A DNA stretch of 23,515 nucleotides from UBA10364 sp049611965. GTDB taxonomy: Bacteria > Bacteroidota > Bacteroidia > Flavobacteriales > Schleiferiaceae. Positions 23,163 through 23,515 of this stretch are shown here, one piece after another. The DNA is taken from contig JBMZBC010000026.1 of NCBI GenBank assembly GCA_049611965.1, positions 1 to 23,515 on the forward strand, given 5' to 3'. Position 1 is the stretch's first letter; every line of letters begins with the position of its first letter. The notes below the pieces were generated by a model. That model made no database searches. It saw only the letters and a list, made by a program, of their open reading frames with translations, and had not been told where the DNA came from. The position numbers were made by a program, and so were the translations under genes.

Positions 23163-23515
23163 ATGTCGAGGCATGTCATAGGAATAGTAGTAATGTTATT
23201 GAGCAGTCCGCTTTTCGGACAAGGCCATATTTATGCGCCTATTGACTCGCTTAAGACTATGCCTATTTCTAGACTGGATAGTCTATATCCTCCAGCATTT
23301 TCCACAGATTCGGCAAGCAGCCTCACTACTATTTCGAGGCCGGAATTTGACAGCATATTAATTAATGCTATTCACCCTGTCATTTTCGAACTTATGGAAG
23401 TAAGCGAGGAAATTAAAGCCCCCGCTTCGTCCTTCTCTTACCTTTTTTATTTCAATGCCAATGGTATACTAGATCATGCTCGAATAAGCATCATCTTGGC
23501 TCAACAAGATCATTC
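23163..23515 (+). CDS. Secreted protein of unknown function (5' part only)
   Basis: The frame opens at an ATG one base after the galE stop and continues without a stop for 117 codons to the window edge. The N-terminus MSRHVIGIVVMLLSSPLFGQ is a good signal peptide with cleavage near residue 20. The mature part is Ser/Asp/Pro-rich, then more ordered (HPVIFELMEVSEEI, FSYLFYFNANGILDHARISI). I recognise no family. Its tight spacing and position in the UDP-sugar operon suggest an envelope- or polysaccharide-related role, but this is inference and the rest of the protein is not visible. Confidence 0.7.
   Translation, partial: MSRHVIGIVVMLLSSPLFGQGHIYAPIDSLKTMPISRLDSLYPPAFSTDSASSLTTISRPEFDSILINAIHPVIFELMEVSEEIKAPASSFSYLFYFNANGILDHARISIILAQQDH

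Overview
The window looks like chromosomal housekeeping DNA from a bacterium of the Bacteroidota, most likely Flavobacteriia (a marine Cryomorphaceae/Schleiferiaceae-like lineage is a guess). The evidence is an alternative complex III operon start (actA-actB), promoters of the Bacteroidota type (a TTG box, about 19 nt, then TAnnTTTG; textbook example upstream of tRNA-Gly), near absence of Shine-Dalgarno sequences, a MutS with the phylum-typical GPNMSGKSA Walker A, and several families common in the phylum (DUF3089, DUF3050, DUF2797, bacterial GH3). I see no insertion sequence, prophage, CRISPR array, integrase or toxin-antitoxin pair, and no gene-free stretch longer than about 180 bp.

Layout. 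1-1553 (minus): start of the alternative complex III operon, with a six-heme ActA and the N-terminus of ActB. 1734-2186 (plus): a small SPOR-domain protein. 2137-4131 (minus): a tightly packed cassette of two single-domain rhodaneses, a thioredoxin and a DUF3089 lipoprotein. 4191-7582 (minus): thyA-folA followed by an M13 metallopeptidase lipoprotein. 7656-7927 (minus): tRNA-Gly(GCC) and tRNA-Leu(TAA), each followed by its own intrinsic terminator. 7937-10528 (minus): mutS. 10574-13988: a TrmH-like RNA methyltransferase, folK (opposite strand), sppA and a queuosine precursor transporter. 13985-17784: DUF2797, a GH3-type adenylating enzyme, a DUF3050 heme-oxygenase-fold protein and a deoxynucleoside kinase, on alternating strands. 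17761-19727 (minus): an outer-membrane-type protein and the Kdo transferase KdtA/WaaA. 19819-23515 (plus): an operon of UDP-glucose dehydrogenase, UDP-glucuronate decarboxylase and UDP-glucose/galactose 4-epimerase, running into an unidentified secreted protein cut by the window end.

How the genes fit together. ThyA and FolA form the dTMP/tetrahydrofolate cycle, FolK supplies folate upstream, and the deoxynucleoside kinase salvages deoxynucleosides, so nucleotide and one-carbon metabolism is over-represented. KdtA builds the inner LPS core. The Ugd-Uxs-GalE operon turns UDP-glucose into UDP-glucuronate, UDP-xylose and UDP-galactose for surface glycans. ActA/ActB belong to the respiratory quinol oxidoreductase.

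The most striking structural property is compaction. All five convergent gene pairs overlap at their 3' ends, four co-directional pairs share a TAATG stop-start, and folK and sppA are divergent genes whose ATG codons overlap in one CATG. No clearly new multi-gene system is evident. The best leads are the DUF3050 protein beside the GH3 enzyme, the rhodanese-thioredoxin-lipoprotein cassette, the terminator wedged between the two tRNAs, and a possibly leaderless thyA.
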